64,000 nt of DNA from Ruegeria sp. HKCCSA071 (GCF_017872555.1 NZ_JAEDOX010000003.1:124001-188000), one strand, 5' to 3'. Positions 19,423 to 28,819 are shown, numbered from the stretch's first letter. Numbers and translations: made by a program. Notes: generated by a model from the sequence alone, not told the origin.

Positions 19423-20076
19423 ATGAAATTCTTCGTAGACACCGCCGAGATCGACGCCATCGCTGAACTGAACGACCTGGGCATGGTGGACGGCGTGACC
19501 ACCAACCCCTCGCTGATTCTGAAATCAGGCCGCGACATTCTGGAAGTGACCAAAGAGATCTGCGATCTGGTCGACGGTCCCGTTTCCGCCGAAGTTGTCG
19601 CCACCGAAGCTGATGACATGATCGCCGAGGGCCGCAAGCTGGCCAAGATTGCCCCGAATATCGCAGTGAAGGTTCCACTGACATGGGCCGGTCTGAAAAC
19701 CTGCAAGACGCTCAGCGACGAAGGGCAGATGGTCAACGTCACCCTGTGCTTTTCGACCAATCAGGCGATTCTGGCTGCAAAAGCAGGTGCGACCTTCATT
19801 TCGCCCTTCATCGGCCGTCTGGACGATATCAACCTGGATGGCATGGATCTGATCGCCGACATCCGTCAGGTCTATGACAATTACGGATTCGAAACCGAAA
19901 TTCTGGCTGCTTCGATCCGCACCGTGAACCATGTCACCGAAAGTGCCCGCATTGGTGCGGACGTCATCACCGCGCCGCCAGCCGTGATCAAGAAACTGGC
20001 CGATCACCCGCTGACCGACAACGGTCTGGAAACCTTTCTGGCAGACTGGGCCAAAACCGGTCAGAAAATCCTCTGA
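19423..20076 (+). CDS. Transaldolase / fructose-6-phosphate aldolase family (TalC/FSA type)
   Basis: A 217-residue TIM-barrel enzyme of the short transaldolase subfamily. It begins [16 protein letters not shown], with [10 protein letters not shown] (about 23-32). The Schiff-base lysine is Lys83 in [11 protein letters not shown]. It transfers a dihydroxyacetone unit in the non-oxidative pentose phosphate pathway. Short members split into true transaldolases and fructose-6-phosphate aldolases; the Phe/Tyr position that separates them cannot be resolved with certainty here. AAAGGA lies 8-9 nt before the ATG. Confidence 0.94.
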   Translation: MKFFVDTAEIDAIAELNDLGMVDGVTTNPSLILKSGRDILEVTKEICDLVDGPVSAEVVATEADDMIAEGRKLAKIAPNIAVKVPLTWAGLKTCKTLSDEGQMVNVTLCFSTNQAILAAKAGATFISPFIGRLDDINLDGMDLIADIRQVYDNYGFETEILAASIRTVNHVTESARIGADVITAPPAVIKKLADHPLTDNGLETFLADWAKTGQKIL

Positions 20077-20090
20077 TCTGGTATGCAACC

Positions 20091-20114
20091 GCGCGGCGCC
20101 ATCAGGCGCCGCGC
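20091..20114 (+). terminator. GC-rich hairpin after transaldolase gene
   Basis: GCGCGGCGCC and GGCGCCGCGC form a perfect 10-bp stem around ATCA, starting 14 bp past the stop. There is no T-run, so it may be a 3'-end stabilising fold or a Rho-associated end. It overlaps the stop codon of a possible tiny minus-strand gene. Confidence 0.55.
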
Positions 20115-20236
20115 CCGGCCCAACGGCCCAAAGCCTGATCTGCGATCAAGCGTGGCAGGCGGGAGCCAATCCGCCACAGCATCCGGGGAAATCCACTCTT
20201 GCGTGCATTTTTCCCAAGGCAAATCCGGTTCGGCAT
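20102..20236 (-). CDS. Possible 44-residue basic protein (uncertain)
   Basis: A short open frame starting MPNRICLGKNARK and ending LGRWAGRGA, rich in Arg/Lys with hydrophobic residues between. It fills the gap between the transaldolase gene and the DUF484 gene on the opposite strand. There is no Shine-Dalgarno sequence before the ATG. I include it because it has a protein-like pattern (SRLPRLIADQAL) and fills an otherwise empty gap. It may equally be chance. Confidence 0.25.
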   Translation of the reverse strand: MPNRICLGKNARKSGFPRMLWRIGSRLPRLIADQALGRWAGRGA

Positions 20237-20273
20237 GTTATAAGCCGCCCAACAAAAAAAGACCGGACAGGAC

Positions 20274-20981
20274 ATGAGCAGCAATCCCAAACTCGAGGAT
20301 AATCTCCGCGCGGCAATTCTGGCCGAGCCCGACGTCGTTCTGGACGACAAGGACCTGATGCAAGCCCTTGTGGCCGCGAACGAACGCGCCCGGGGTGATA
20401 ATGTGATCGATCTGCGCGGCATTGCCATGCAGCGGCTTGAGGCGCGATTGGACCGGCTGGAAGATACCCACCGCTCGGTCATCGCGGCGGCCTATGAAAA
20501 CCTTGCAGGCACCAATCAGGTTCACCGCGCGATTTTGCGCCTGCTGGAACCGGTCGAATTCGAGGATTTCCTGCGTGCCCTTGGCACTGATGTCGCGAAT
20601 ATCCTGCGGGTTGACCATATCACGCTGGTTCTGGAAACCACCGTGGTTCAGAACGATCCTGCTGTCGACAGGCTTGGAGGCGTTCTGACGATCGCAGAGC
20701 CCGGCTTTATCAACCAATACCTGACGAACGGTCGCGGCGGCCCTGTCCGCGACGTGACCTTGCGCGAAACTCATCAGCCAAACCGACGTGTTTTCGGCGC
20801 GCTGGCGGATCAGTTGCGCTCGGAAGCCTGCCTGAAGCTGGATCTCGGTCCGGGTCGCCTGCCGGGCATGATCGTCATGGGGGCCCGTGATCCGCGGCAT
20901 TTTACACCGCAACTCGGCACCGATCTTCTCACCTTCTTTTCCGGCGTATTCGAACGCTCGATGCGCCACTGGCTGTCGTGA
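20274..20981 (+). CDS. DUF484 family protein
   Basis: A 235-residue soluble protein with a GAF-like fold, typically found directly upstream of xerC in proteobacteria. The N-terminus has the family stretch NLRAAILAEPDVVLDDKDLM (about 8-27), then VIDLRGIAMQRLEARLDRLE (about 42-61). A C-terminal GAF-like region follows, ending GVFERSMRHWLS. The function is unknown. Its stop codon overlaps the GTG start of xerC, so the pair is probably coupled. AGGACATG shows a close AGGA before the start. Confidence 0.93.
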   Translation: MSSNPKLEDNLRAAILAEPDVVLDDKDLMQALVAANERARGDNVIDLRGIAMQRLEARLDRLEDTHRSVIAAAYENLAGTNQVHRAILRLLEPVEFEDFLRALGTDVANILRVDHITLVLETTVVQNDPAVDRLGGVLTIAEPGFINQYLTNGRGGPVRDVTLRETHQPNRRVFGALADQLRSEACLKLDLGPGRLPGMIVMGARDPRHFTPQLGTDLLTFFSGVFERSMRHWLS

Positions 20982-21898
20982 ACCTTATCTCACCCGCTTG
21001 CCGCGACGCGCTCCAGCACTGGCTGGACACTCTGGGCGCGCTGGCGGGGCGGTCGCAAAACACGCAAACCGCCTATCGCGGCGATGTTACCGAGTTTCTG
21101 TCTTTCATGACCCTGCATCACGCAGAGCGGCAGGGGCTGAAGGCGCTGGAACGGATCACCGTGTCGGACATGCGCGCCTGGATGGCGGATCAGCGCAACG
21201 GGGATATTGGCGCGCGATCCCTGGCGCGCAAGCTTTCTGCTGTCAAAAGCTTCTATCGTTGGCTGGCCGAGCGAGAGGGGTTTGAACCCACCGCCGTTCT
21301 GTCGACCCGCGCGCCCAAATTCACCAAGAAACTGCCCCGCCCTCTGGCCGAAGACGCCGCGCGCGCCATGATTGACACGGTCGAGCTGCAATCTGTGTCC
21401 GACTGGGTTGCGGCCCGTGATGTTGCGGTTGTCACCCTGCTTTATGGATGCGGCCTGCGGATATCCGAGGCCTTGTCTCTGACCGGTGCAGACGCGCCCT
21501 TGCCCGAGACGTTGCGCATTGTCGGGAAGGGCGGCAAGGAGCGGGTCGTCCCGGTTCTTCCAGCTGCCCGAGACGCGGTTGACCGATATCTTCAGCTTTG
21601 CCCCCACCCGCAAGCGAAGGACGCAGCCTTGTTCCGGGGCGCTCGTGGCGGCCCGCTGAACCCGCGCGCGATTCAAGGCGTCATGGCCAAGGCACGGATG
21701 CAACTGGGGCTACCTTCAACCGCCACACCTCATGCCATGAGACACAGCTTTGCCACCCATCTGTTGTCCGCAGGAGGAGATCTGCGGGCCATTCAGGAAC
21801 TGTTGGGGCACGCCTCATTGTCAACCACACAGACCTATACCGCCGTGGATACTGCACGGCTTATGGAAGTCTACAACCGTGCGCATCCAAAGGCGTGA
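20978..21898 (+). CDS. xerC: Tyrosine recombinase XerC
   Basis: Site-specific recombinase that, with XerD, resolves chromosome dimers at dif. The 306-residue protein has a SAM-like core-binding domain (about 10-100; SRNTQTAYRGD-type segment) and a catalytic domain. The active-site pattern is visible: Arg in YGCGLRISEALSL, Lys in VGKGGKERVVPVL, HAMRHSFATHLL with His/Arg, GHASLSTTQTYTAVD with the second His, and the Tyr nucleophile in QTYT. GTG start overlapping the DUF484 stop. Chromosomal position with DUF484 supports XerC rather than a phage integrase. Confidence 0.95.
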   Translation: MNLISPACRDALQHWLDTLGALAGRSQNTQTAYRGDVTEFLSFMTLHHAERQGLKALERITVSDMRAWMADQRNGDIGARSLARKLSAVKSFYRWLAEREGFEPTAVLSTRAPKFTKKLPRPLAEDAARAMIDTVELQSVSDWVAARDVAVVTLLYGCGLRISEALSLTGADAPLPETLRIVGKGGKERVVPVLPAARDAVDRYLQLCPHPQAKDAALFRGARGGPLNPRAIQGVMAKARMQLGLPSTATPHAMRHSFATHLLSAGGDLRAIQELLGHASLSTTQTYTAVDTARLMEVYNRAHPKA

Positions 21899-21967
21899 CT
21901 GACACATTGAACAGAAACCTCGGGCTTTTGGTTTGCATCTCTGGCGTGCATCGGTCATGACCCTAGC

Positions 21968-22663
21968 ATGACACTCAGATTCAAAGCTCTTGCCGTACAT
22001 CTCTTCACTGCCACGGGCGCCGTCTTCGCAATGCTGGCCATGCTGGCCGCCGTGGAAGAGAAATGGAGCCTCATGTACCTTTGGCTGGTCGTATCCTTCG
22101 TTGTTGATGGCATCGATGGCCCGTTGGCGCGGCACTATCACGTCAAGAAAAACGCACCCGAGTTTGACGGCGTCTTGCTGGATCTGATCATCGATTATCT
22201 GACCTATGTGTTCATCCCGGCCTTTGCGTTGTTCAAGTCCGGATTGATGGATGGATGGACCGGCTGGTTCGCTATCATCGTCATCACCTTCGCCAGCGCG
22301 ATGTATTTCGCGGACACTCGCATGAAAACCAAGGACAATTCCTTTTCAGGCTTTCCCGGATGCTGGAACATGTTCGTTGTCGTGATCTTCGCGTTGGAGC
22401 CCAATTTCTGGATCATCCTGCTGCTGGTCACTCTGTTGTCGCTTGCGATGTTTCTGCCTTTGAAATTCGTTCACCCCGTGCGCACCGAGCGTTGGCGCAG
22501 TCTGACCTTGCCGGTCGCCCTTGCGTGGACGTTCTTTGCGGGCTGGGCCGCATGGGTCGATTTTCATCCCGAAAGCTGGGCCCACTGGGGTCTGGTCATC
22601 GCCAGCCTGTACCTGACATTTGCAGGCATAGCACAGCAGGTGTTGCCGCAGCGCCGTACCTGA
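21968..22663 (+). CDS. pcs: Phosphatidylcholine synthase
   Basis: Integral membrane CDP-alcohol phosphatidyltransferase that makes phosphatidylcholine directly from choline and CDP-diacylglycerol. The 231-residue protein has about eight hydrophobic segments. The catalytic motif is DGIDGPLAR near residue 46, followed by FDGVLLDLIIDYLTY near 64, in the extended spacing typical of Pcs. Phosphatidylcholine synthase is common in Rhodobacteraceae and Rhizobiales that live with eukaryotes. It is about 70 bp downstream of xerC; co-transcription is possible. Confidence 0.93.
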   Translation: MTLRFKALAVHLFTATGAVFAMLAMLAAVEEKWSLMYLWLVVSFVVDGIDGPLARHYHVKKNAPEFDGVLLDLIIDYLTYVFIPAFALFKSGLMDGWTGWFAIIVITFASAMYFADTRMKTKDNSFSGFPGCWNMFVVVIFALEPNFWIILLLVTLLSLAMFLPLKFVHPVRTERWRSLTLPVALAWTFFAGWAAWVDFHPESWAHWGLVIASLYLTFAGIAQQVLPQRRT

Positions 22664-22685
22664 CACGAACGCTGCCGGACCGGGT

Positions 22686-23153
22686 TCAAAGAACGTCCTG
22701 AACCTCAAATTCAGTACCGTTATGGGTAAAGACGTCACCCGCGCGCAGACCAGCCATGGCCAGGTAGATCGGGCTTTGTGTCGAGATCCCCATATATGTA
22801 TCTCCACCCACCTCGAACCGGGTCGTCGAAACGCAGACGACAAAGCTGCGGTTGTTGAACCTGATCACCGATCCCGGCCTGACTGTATCTGTCAGACCAA
22901 AATCGGTATTTTCGATCACATCGATCTTAGCATGATGCGCATGAACAGGCGCGTCAAACGCAGCCGCCAGATCGGCATTTTCGCGCGATGCGGCTATGTC
23001 ATCCTTGTCGTGGCCTTCCCGGTCATCCAGTTGGGCATCCTTCAGAAATGCATCGTAATGGGCCTGCGCCGTTGCAAGCTCCTCTGCCTCAAGCGACATC
23101 AACCGGTCGATAATGGCCTTCTTTTTGGCTGCGCGATCTTTTTCGGTGCTCAT
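22686..23153 (-). CDS. GreA/GreB C-terminal-like protein
   Basis: A 155-residue protein whose C-terminal half resembles the FKBP-like C-domain shared by GreA, GreB and Rnk (about 85-155; VRPGSVIRFN, ISTQSPIYLAMAGLRAGDVF and HNGTEFEVQDVL). The N-terminal half has heptad-like Lys/Glu-rich stretches (about 5-45) but does not clearly form the Gre coiled-coil finger. It may bind RNA polymerase. It is convergent with pcs and close to ogt on the same strand. Family call is moderate. Confidence 0.65.
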   Translation of the reverse strand: MSTEKDRAAKKKAIIDRLMSLEAEELATAQAHYDAFLKDAQLDDREGHDKDDIAASRENADLAAAFDAPVHAHHAKIDVIENTDFGLTDTVRPGSVIRFNNRSFVVCVSTTRFEVGGDTYMGISTQSPIYLAMAGLRAGDVFTHNGTEFEVQDVL

Positions 23154-23229
23154 TCAATGCGATCCTTCAAATTCAACAACGGATATAAGTTGTGCTTCCC
23201 AGAACCGGATTGCAACCGAATTTCGAGGC

Positions 23230-23685
23230 TCAGATCAAAAGACCCGCCGCCCGTTCATGCCTTAGCAGTGCAACCTTTGTCTCGATCCCGCCGCACCCGG
23301 AAAACCCGCCCAGCCCATTGGCGGCAAGCACCCGGTGGCAGGGAATAATAACGGGGATCGGGTTTGCCCCGCAGGCCTGACCGACCGGCTGCGCCGGTTG
23401 CCCCAACGCCTTGGCGATATCCCCGTAGGTGCGCGTTTCACCCAAGGGAATGGCATACATAAGATCACAGACCTGTCTTTGAAACTGCGATCCATGAATG
23501 CGGTAGGGCAGATCGAAACGGGCAAGCCGCCCAGCGTCATAGGCCGCCAACTGCGCCGCCGCCTCGCGCAGCAGAGCGGTCGGCTCGCCGTCGTCCTGAC
23601 CGTCCCAGACCAACCGCGTGAGGGCGCCATCCGTTTCCTCGATCCCAAGTCTTCCGAACTGAGTATCAACTGCAATCATCGCCAT
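23230..23685 (-). CDS. ogt: Methylated-DNA--protein-cysteine S-methyltransferase
   Basis: Suicide repair protein (151 residues) that removes alkyl groups from O6-alkylguanine onto its own cysteine. The active-site motif IPVIIPCHRVLA (about 111-122) holds the acceptor Cys in PCHRV. The helix-turn-helix stretch IPLGETRTYGDIAKALGQP (about 75-93) and the downstream GLGGFSGC segment are also present. Length fits Ogt without an Ada regulatory domain. Confidence 0.95.
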   Translation of the reverse strand: MAMIAVDTQFGRLGIEETDGALTRLVWDGQDDGEPTALLREAAAQLAAYDAGRLARFDLPYRIHGSQFQRQVCDLMYAIPLGETRTYGDIAKALGQPAQPVGQACGANPIPVIIPCHRVLAANGLGGFSGCGGIETKVALLRHERAAGLLI

Positions 23686-23819
23686 GGGCTGACGGTTTCA
23701 GATCAATCCTCCAAGTTCAAGTGGGGAAGCCACGGGGGTCTGCGCGACGCGCGGATTTTGCGAAATGCGGCAATCATGTTAGTTTGGCCGCATTGTCAAA
23801 AAGAGATTTGGAGCATGAG

Positions 23820-25790
23820 ATGGGTCGTCATTTGATCCTGACGGTTCACGGAATTGGCGAACAAATACCCGGTGAGACCGTCGATCAGGTGGTCGGGGCC
23901 GCGACAACCTGGCTGGATGGCAATCCCGAACCACCGATTGAGGTTCAGCGCGGGATGATCGAGCTGGCCGAAACAACCTTCGACGGCACGCGCCGAAGCG
24001 CAAAACTATTCCCGGTCAACCTGCGCAAGGTGACGAAACCGTCAGCACCGCAGGACGAGGCCATGTTTGCCGAGGTTTTCTGGGCCGACCGCTCGCCTGC
24101 CCCGAAAGGAGCCATTAAGACAGCATTGGACCTGATCTGGGTTGTTCTCGCGCTGGGTTATCTGGCCATGGACAATGCCGAACAAACGCATAGCCGCGCG
24201 GATGTGGCCGCGGACCAAGCCAACGGCAGGAACACTTTGGCCGCCCGGTTGGTTCACCTTTTTACCTGGGTTTTCTTCGGCGCAGTCGCGACTCTGAATG
24301 CCTATCTACTGATCGGAGCGGTCGCGGTGATGGTTGATCGCGTTCCCGGGATTTTCTTTCAAAGCACGATCCTGCTGTTCTGGCTCTTGTTCACCCTTTA
24401 CGCCGCAGGGGCCGCATACGGACTAAGGCGCAGTTTTACAGCCCCGACTTATCTGAGACGCGTATTCTGGCGCGGCATTTTCGGGATGGGGTTCTTGCTG
24501 CTGATCTGCCTGATCATAGGTCCGCTTGGTCTGGAAATCCGAGCCTGCACACCCTTGCCGGATAGCCCAGCTTGCCCTTCGGCGCTGGAGCAGTTTGTAG
24601 CTTTTCAGGTTTACCTGCTGGCTTTCTTCTGGGCTTCGCTGATCTTCATGACAATCATTTTGTACGTGCTTTCTGCGACCAGGCTTGATGAAAAGGTTCA
24701 GTCAGACAATCTGAAAGAACACAGGCGGCTGTACCCCAGCATTTGTGCAGGCATGCTGGTGTTCTGGATGTTCTTTATATCCGGGTTGTGGCTAATGCTG
24801 CGGGAAATGCTCAACACGGTTCCGGGGCTGTCGGATGGAAAACTGACCGGTCTGTTTGACAATTTCCTCAGTGACTCCATCGAAACACTCAGTGTTGCCT
24901 TTGCGGCAATTGTCCTTCTTGCATTTGTCGGCGTTGGCCTTTTTGCCGGTCGCAGAAGGTTGAAGGCAAACCTGCATATCCGCGACGGGCTGATCAGTCG
25001 CGCCATCCTCAATCGTTTTGCGCAATGGGTCTTTTTGTTCGGTGCAATCGTACTGGCGATGGTCACTATCCGAGAGATCGCGACGAGCCAGCACGTCGAT
25101 CCCCTGTGCCAGATCGGAACGGATAATTGCAACCTGATTGGCCGGGTTTTGAACAAGCTGGCAAGTTTACAGGGCGAGATCGGCCTGATCGTCCTGGGCG
25201 CAACAGCATTGATGTACCGCTTTTCCGATTTCGTCGCAGCAGGGCTGGGCGTGGCAAGAGACATCGTCACCTATGCCATTCGCGACAAGTGTTTACTGAA
25301 AGCAGACCTGAAAACGAGGCTGCGCAATTATCCCGATCGCAAGGCGATAGATGAACGGTTTTATCGTGCACTGCATTACGTGGTGGATATCTTTGCCGCG
25401 GACCACATCACTGTGATTTCACACTCGCAGGGCACGGTGATTGCCACGCAGATGCTGGCTGATCCACGCGTGCAAAAGCTTATCAATGGGCGCAACGTGA
25501 CGCTGATTACGATGGGCTGTCCTGTGACCCATATCTATCAGCGCTATTTTCCCGAGATGTTCACAGTCGTTCCCAAAAACCTGAACGCCGCATGGTTCAA
25601 CATCTTCAGGCAGGATGACTTTGTAGGGACCGAGATCGAAGGCGGGCTGATATCCGCAAACCGCAACATTCCGGTCGAGCCCGGTGGTCACACCGGATAT
25701 TTCACGGATTATCAAGTTTGGAAGGTCCTGAAGGATCCTGCCATAGGCTTTGACCTGTTCAGCCCGACACCTCAGAAAAAACAGACATAA
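23820..25790 (+). CDS. Membrane-embedded alpha/beta hydrolase-like protein
   Basis: A 656-residue protein. The N-terminus MGRHLILTVHGIGEQ carries the oxyanion-type HG motif (His10-Gly11). A large central domain follows with about 9-10 hydrophobic segments (roughly 100-510). The C-terminal soluble part has the nucleophile elbow VISHSQGTV with Ser536. Candidate Asp599/Asp600 lies in RQDDFVG and candidate His624 in PGGHTGYF. Together these form a plausible catalytic triad split by a membrane insert. The start at 23820 has GGAG 6 nt upstream. The substrate is unknown; lipid or ester hydrolysis at the inner membrane is an inference. Divergent from ogt, with a terminator behind it. Confidence 0.8.
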   Translation: MGRHLILTVHGIGEQIPGETVDQVVGAATTWLDGNPEPPIEVQRGMIELAETTFDGTRRSAKLFPVNLRKVTKPSAPQDEAMFAEVFWADRSPAPKGAIKTALDLIWVVLALGYLAMDNAEQTHSRADVAADQANGRNTLAARLVHLFTWVFFGAVATLNAYLLIGAVAVMVDRVPGIFFQSTILLFWLLFTLYAAGAAYGLRRSFTAPTYLRRVFWRGIFGMGFLLLICLIIGPLGLEIRACTPLPDSPACPSALEQFVAFQVYLLAFFWASLIFMTIILYVLSATRLDEKVQSDNLKEHRRLYPSICAGMLVFWMFFISGLWLMLREMLNTVPGLSDGKLTGLFDNFLSDSIETLSVAFAAIVLLAFVGVGLFAGRRRLKANLHIRDGLISRAILNRFAQWVFLFGAIVLAMVTIREIATSQHVDPLCQIGTDNCNLIGRVLNKLASLQGEIGLIVLGATALMYRFSDFVAAGLGVARDIVTYAIRDKCLLKADLKTRLRNYPDRKAIDERFYRALHYVVDIFAADHITVISHSQGTVIATQMLADPRVQKLINGRNVTLITMGCPVTHIYQRYFPEMFTVVPKNLNAAWFNIFRQDDFVGTEIEGGLISANRNIPVEPGGHTGYFTDYQVWKVLKDPAIGFDLFSPTPQKKQT

Positions 25791-25800
25791 TCCGGCAAAA

Positions 25801-25828
25801 CGCCCCCTCGAATGTACCCAAGGGGGCG
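25801..25828. terminator. Bidirectional terminator between hydrolase gene and ileS
   Basis: CGCCCCCT and AGGGGGCG form a perfect 8-bp stem with a 12-nt loop, flanked by AAAA on the left (TTTT for the ileS strand) and by TATTAGTTTA on the right. The genes are convergent, so it can serve both. Confidence 0.8.
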
Positions 25829-25835
25829 TATTAGT

Positions 25836-28748
25836 TTACCCCAAAGCCTCATCGCAGCGTCGGCAAACTCCGGTGTGGGTGTGACGGTTCACGTCAGGCA
25901 GGATTTTCCAGCAACGCTGACATTTCTCGCCTTCTGCTTTTTCGAACACGACGGCCACGCCTTCGATTTCGGGCACACGGAACGCCTCGGCAGGGGCCGG
26001 GTCGCCGGTCACGGTCAGGCCCGAGGTGATGCACATGTCGTCCACGTCGAACGTGGCCAGCAGATCGCGGGTATCGCCATCATCGACATGCACGATCGGG
26101 GCCGCTTCGAGGCTTGAGCCGATCACCTTGTCCTGGCGCTGGATTTCCAGCGCGGCAGTTACGGCCCGGCGCACTCGGCGCACCTTTGCCATGTTGGCCT
26201 CAAGCTCGGCATCGCGCCAATCGGCAGGTGTGTCCGGGAAGTCGACCAAATGGACCGAGCTATCATCGCCCGAGAAGCGCTCCAACCAGACCTCTTCCAT
26301 GGTGAAAACCAGAACCGGTGCCAGCCACGTGGTCAGGCGATGGAACAGGATATCCAACACCGTCCGCGCAGCACGACGGCGCGGCGTGTCGCCGTCACAA
26401 TAAAGAGCATCCTTGCGAACGTCGAAATAGAAGGACGACAGATCAACCGTGGCAAAGGTAAAGACCGCACTGAATACGCCCTGGAAATCAAAAGACGCAT
26501 AGCCCTTGCGCACCTGCTCATCCAATTCCGCCAGCCGACTGAGCACCCAGCGTTCCAGACGCGGCATATCTTCGGGCGCGACGCGATCGGCCTCGGTGAA
26601 ATCCGCCAGCGAGCCCAGCATAAACCGCATGGTGTTGCGCAGACGGCGATAGCTGTCGGCGGTGCCTTTCAGGATCTCCGGCCCGATCCGCTGGTCGGCG
26701 GTATAGTCGGTCTGTGCCACCCACAGACGCAGGATATCGGCACCATATTGTTTGACGACCTCTTCCGGCACAATCGTGTTACCCAGCGACTTGGACATCT
26801 TGTTGCCCTTGGCATCCAGCGTGAAACCATGGGTGACGACGTTCCGATATGGCGCGCGGCCCTTGGTGCCGCAAGCCTGCAGCATCGACGAGTGGAACCA
26901 GCCGCGGTGCTGGTCGGTGCCTTCCATATAGACATCGGCGATACCATCCTCGGTCCCGTCCTCGCGATCGCGCAGAACGAACGCGTGGGTCGAACCAGAA
27001 TCGAACCACACATCCAGAACATCAAAGACCTGTTCGTAATCGTCCGGGTTGGCGATGCCGTCTAAGATCTTCTCTTTGAACCCGTCGGTGTACCAGATAT
27101 CCGCGCCGTCTTTCTCGAACGCCGCTTTGATGCGCGCGTTGAGCTCGGCGTTGCGCAGCAGGTAATCCGCGTCGGTTGGCAAGGCACCTTTCTTGGTGAA
27201 ACAGGTCAGCGGCACGCCCCAGGCACGCTGGCGCGAGAGAACCCAGTCCGGGCGCGCTTCGATCATCGAATAGAGGCGATTGCGACCGGTCTGCGGCGTC
27301 CACTTCACCAACTCGTCGATCGAGCGCAGCGCACGTTCGCGGATGGTGTCCCCCATCTCACCCATGCCGTCATCCAGCTGGCGGTCAACGGATGCGAACC
27401 ACTGCGGCGTGTTGCGATAGATGATCGGCGCTTTCGAGCGCCACGAATGCGGATAGCTGTGCTTGATCTTGCCGCGCGCCAGCAGCCCGCCAACTTCGGC
27501 CAGCTTGTCGATGACGGCCTTGTTCGCGTCACCCTCGCCACCCTTGCGGGACAGGATGTATTTGCCGCCAAAGAACGGTAGATCAGCGCGGAAGCTACCG
27601 TCATCCATCACGTTATAGGTGATGACCTGCTCCAACATACCCAGATCGCGGTAGAGTTCGAATTCTTCCATACCGTGTGACGGCGCACAATGAACGAAAC
27701 CGGTGCCTTCGGTATCGGTCACGAAGTCAGCCGCGCGGAAGTCGCGGATATCGTCCCATTCGCCATTGCCACCTTCGGCACCGGCCAGTGGGTGGGTCAG
27801 TTGAACACCTTCAAGTTCATCGGTGGCGACATCACGTACACGGGTCCACTGATCATCGTTCAAACGGGCACGACCCAGCACATCTGCGGCCAAATTGTCA
27901 GCCAGCAGGAACCTGTCACCCACATTGGCCCAGCATTCCTCAGGCGCGCCAGTGACTTCGTACAGGCCGTAAGAGATGTCTTTGCCATACACGATCGCTT
28001 TGTTCGACGGCATAGTCCAGGGAGTCGTGGTCCAGATCACCACAAAAGCGTCATCCAGATCACCCGCGTTCACGACCTTGAACTTCACCCAGATGGTAAA
28101 GCTTTCCTTGTCGTGATACTCGACCTCGGCCTCGGCCAGCGCTGTCTTCTCGATGGGCGACCACATCACGGGTTTCGAGCCCTGATACAGCGTGCCGTTC
28201 ATCAGGAATTTCATGAACTCGTCGGCAATCACGGCCTCGGCATGGAAGTCCATGGTGATGTAGGGATCAGGCCAGTTGCCGGTGATACCCAGACGCTTGA
28301 ACTCTTCCCGCTGGATGTCGATCCAGCCTTCGGCGAACTTGCGGCATTCCTGACGGAAGTCGACGATGTTCACCTCGTCCTTGTTCTTGCCCTTCTTGCG
28401 GTACTGTTCTTCGATCTTCCATTCGATCGGCAGGCCGTGGCAGTCCCAACCGGGCACGTAACGCGCGTCAAAGCCCATCATCTGATGGGAACGCACGATC
28501 ATGTCCTTGATCGTCTTGTTCAGTGCGTGGCCTATATGCAGGTGGCCATTCGCATAGGGGGGACCGTCGTGCAGAGTAAAGGGTTTGCGCCCCGTTTTCT
28601 CGCGCAGGCGGTCATAGACACCGATGGTCTCCCACCGCTCCAGCCATGCGGGTTCGCGTGCAGGCAGGCCCGCGCGCATGGGAAAATCGGTTTTGGGCAG
28701 GTTCAGCGTGTCTTTATAGTCAGGTGTTTGGGTCGTGTCGGCGCACAT
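25836..28748 (-). CDS. ileS: Isoleucyl-tRNA synthetase
   Basis: Class I aminoacyl-tRNA synthetase (970 residues) that charges tRNA-Ile. The HIGH motif lies in YANGHLHIGHALNK (about 69-82) and KMSKS in KGNKMSKSLGNTI (about 636-648). The CP1 editing domain lies between them (WTTTPWTMPSN). A C-terminal zinc-binding cluster is seen in CQRCWKILPD and GVCRRCDEALG. Length and layout match bacterial-type IleS. The DUF2339 gene is upstream on the same strand with a 164-bp gap. Confidence 0.98.
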   Translation of the reverse strand: MCADTTQTPDYKDTLNLPKTDFPMRAGLPAREPAWLERWETIGVYDRLREKTGRKPFTLHDGPPYANGHLHIGHALNKTIKDMIVRSHQMMGFDARYVPGWDCHGLPIEWKIEEQYRKKGKNKDEVNIVDFRQECRKFAEGWIDIQREEFKRLGITGNWPDPYITMDFHAEAVIADEFMKFLMNGTLYQGSKPVMWSPIEKTALAEAEVEYHDKESFTIWVKFKVVNAGDLDDAFVVIWTTTPWTMPSNKAIVYGKDISYGLYEVTGAPEECWANVGDRFLLADNLAADVLGRARLNDDQWTRVRDVATDELEGVQLTHPLAGAEGGNGEWDDIRDFRAADFVTDTEGTGFVHCAPSHGMEEFELYRDLGMLEQVITYNVMDDGSFRADLPFFGGKYILSRKGGEGDANKAVIDKLAEVGGLLARGKIKHSYPHSWRSKAPIIYRNTPQWFASVDRQLDDGMGEMGDTIRERALRSIDELVKWTPQTGRNRLYSMIEARPDWVLSRQRAWGVPLTCFTKKGALPTDADYLLRNAELNARIKAAFEKDGADIWYTDGFKEKILDGIANPDDYEQVFDVLDVWFDSGSTHAFVLRDREDGTEDGIADVYMEGTDQHRGWFHSSMLQACGTKGRAPYRNVVTHGFTLDAKGNKMSKSLGNTIVPEEVVKQYGADILRLWVAQTDYTADQRIGPEILKGTADSYRRLRNTMRFMLGSLADFTEADRVAPEDMPRLERWVLSRLAELDEQVRKGYASFDFQGVFSAVFTFATVDLSSFYFDVRKDALYCDGDTPRRRAARTVLDILFHRLTTWLAPVLVFTMEEVWLERFSGDDSSVHLVDFPDTPADWRDAELEANMAKVRRVRRAVTAALEIQRQDKVIGSSLEAAPIVHVDDGDTRDLLATFDVDDMCITSGLTVTGDPAPAEAFRVPEIEGVAVVFEKAEGEKCQRCWKILPDVNRHTHTGVCRRCDEALG

Positions 28749-28819
28749 TTTGAGCGTCCTTTGGATGATCTGGTCGTACTAGGATCGAAGCGGTCGGTGC
28801 GAATTCTCAAACACCTTTG

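Noticed and set aside
20978..21898. Phage or island integrase
   Set aside because: The tyrosine recombinase is coupled to DUF484, the normal chromosomal xerC context, with no attachment site or mobile genes nearby.
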